NCBI RefSeq assembly: GCF_000003815.2
Contig: NC_049985.1
Location: 20,200,921-20,264,920, forward strand
Reading direction: 5' to 3'
Length of the DNA: 64,000 nucleotides
Source of the DNA: Branchiostoma floridae
Taxonomy: Eukaryota > Chordata > Leptocardii > Amphioxiformes > Branchiostomatidae
The notes under the pieces are model-generated. The model was not told where the DNA came from. It made no database searches and saw only the letters and a list, made by a program, of their open reading frames with translations. This document shows positions 63,657 to 64,000 of this stretch, in pieces (the stretch's first letter is position 1; the number at the start of each line of letters is the position of its first letter). The translations under genes were made by a program, and so were the position numbers.

Positions 63657-64000
63657 GTTTGTACTGAGGATCTAACTTAGTGGTTTGATGTTTTATAGTG
63701 GACCACGGGCCGGCACACCCAAGGTTTGTACTGAGGATCTAACTTAGCGGTTTGATGTTTTATAGTGGACCACGGGCCGGCACATCCAAGGTTTGTACTG
63801 AGGATCTACATTGTAACTTAGCGGTTTGATGTTTTATAGTGGACCACGGGCCGGCACATCCAAGGTTTGTACTGAGGATCTAACTTAGCAGTTTGATGTT
63901 TTATAGTGGACCACGGGCCGGCACATCCAAGGTTTGTACTGAGGATCTAACTTAGCGGTTTGATGTTTTATAGTGGACCACGGGCCGGCACACCCAAGGT
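63636..64000 (+). repeat. 67-bp tandem repeat covering the end of ISWI exon 24 and its donor
   Basis: Six donors GTTTGTACTGAGG start at 63657, 63724, 63791, 63865, 63932 and 63999, i.e. a 67-bp period with one 74-bp unit. Each unit carries TTTTATAG, then TGGACCACGGGCCGGCACAC and CCAAG, then GTTTGT. The first copy overlaps the genuine exon 24 end (CCACGGGCTGGCACACCCAA). The array runs out of the window. Confidence 0.92.

Overview
The window looks like an invertebrate deuterostome genome, most likely a lancelet (Branchiostoma). Genes are split into many short exons with GT-AG introns of about 0.3-8 kb. The introns and intergenic spaces are packed with decayed LINEs, MITE-like DNA transposons and micro/minisatellites. 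The species call is inference. Five runs of N mark assembly gaps (891-1647, 4692-4959, 10119-10218, 14912-15027, 28529-28628). All gene models below were joined by hand from open frames, splice sites and matching intron phases, and none has been tested against transcripts.

Layout. (1) 2014-6860, plus strand: the last seven exons of an unrecognised gene (about 223 residues visible). (2) 9102-10118+, minus strand, convergent with gene 1: the 3' end of a PH-domain-like protein ending in a CaaX-type motif (CSIL). (3) 12821-19313, plus strand: a complete four-exon gene for an unrecognised basic/acidic protein of 332 residues, with retroelements in its large introns. (4) About 23191-30156, plus strand: a PDGF/VEGF-family growth factor with signal peptide, cystine-knot signature and extra C-terminal cysteine-rich segments (230 residues). 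(5) 35934-63656 and beyond, plus strand: an ISWI chromatin-remodelling ATPase (SMARCA5/SMARCA1 orthologue). It has 24 exon positions and about 1038 residues in the window, with the very C-terminus outside.

The most interesting observation is in the ISWI gene. Exon 11 is present twice (50296-50405 and 51022-51131). The two copies have the same length (110 nt) and the same phases, both have splice sites, and their amino-acid sequences are diverged but intact. Because 110 is not a multiple of three, using both or neither shifts the frame, so they look like mutually exclusive exons inside the SNF2 motor. A 1.35 kb minisatellite of about 35 bp units ends about 35 bp before the first copy. At the window's end, a 67-bp tandem repeat has multiplied the 3' end and splice donor of exon 24.

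The mobile-element content is rich and partly datable by target-site duplications (TSDs). There are three Harbinger-like elements with 3-bp TWA TSDs in one VEGF intron, two hAT-like elements with perfect 8-bp TSDs in ISWI introns, and a short-TIR family with 9-bp TSDs, including two 89-bp elements. There are also mariner-like long-TIR elements, nested RTE-like LINEs (one with a PHD-like zinc finger in its reverse transcriptase ORF), and a 4.7 kb GC-rich block with inverted-repeat ends in ISWI intron 10.
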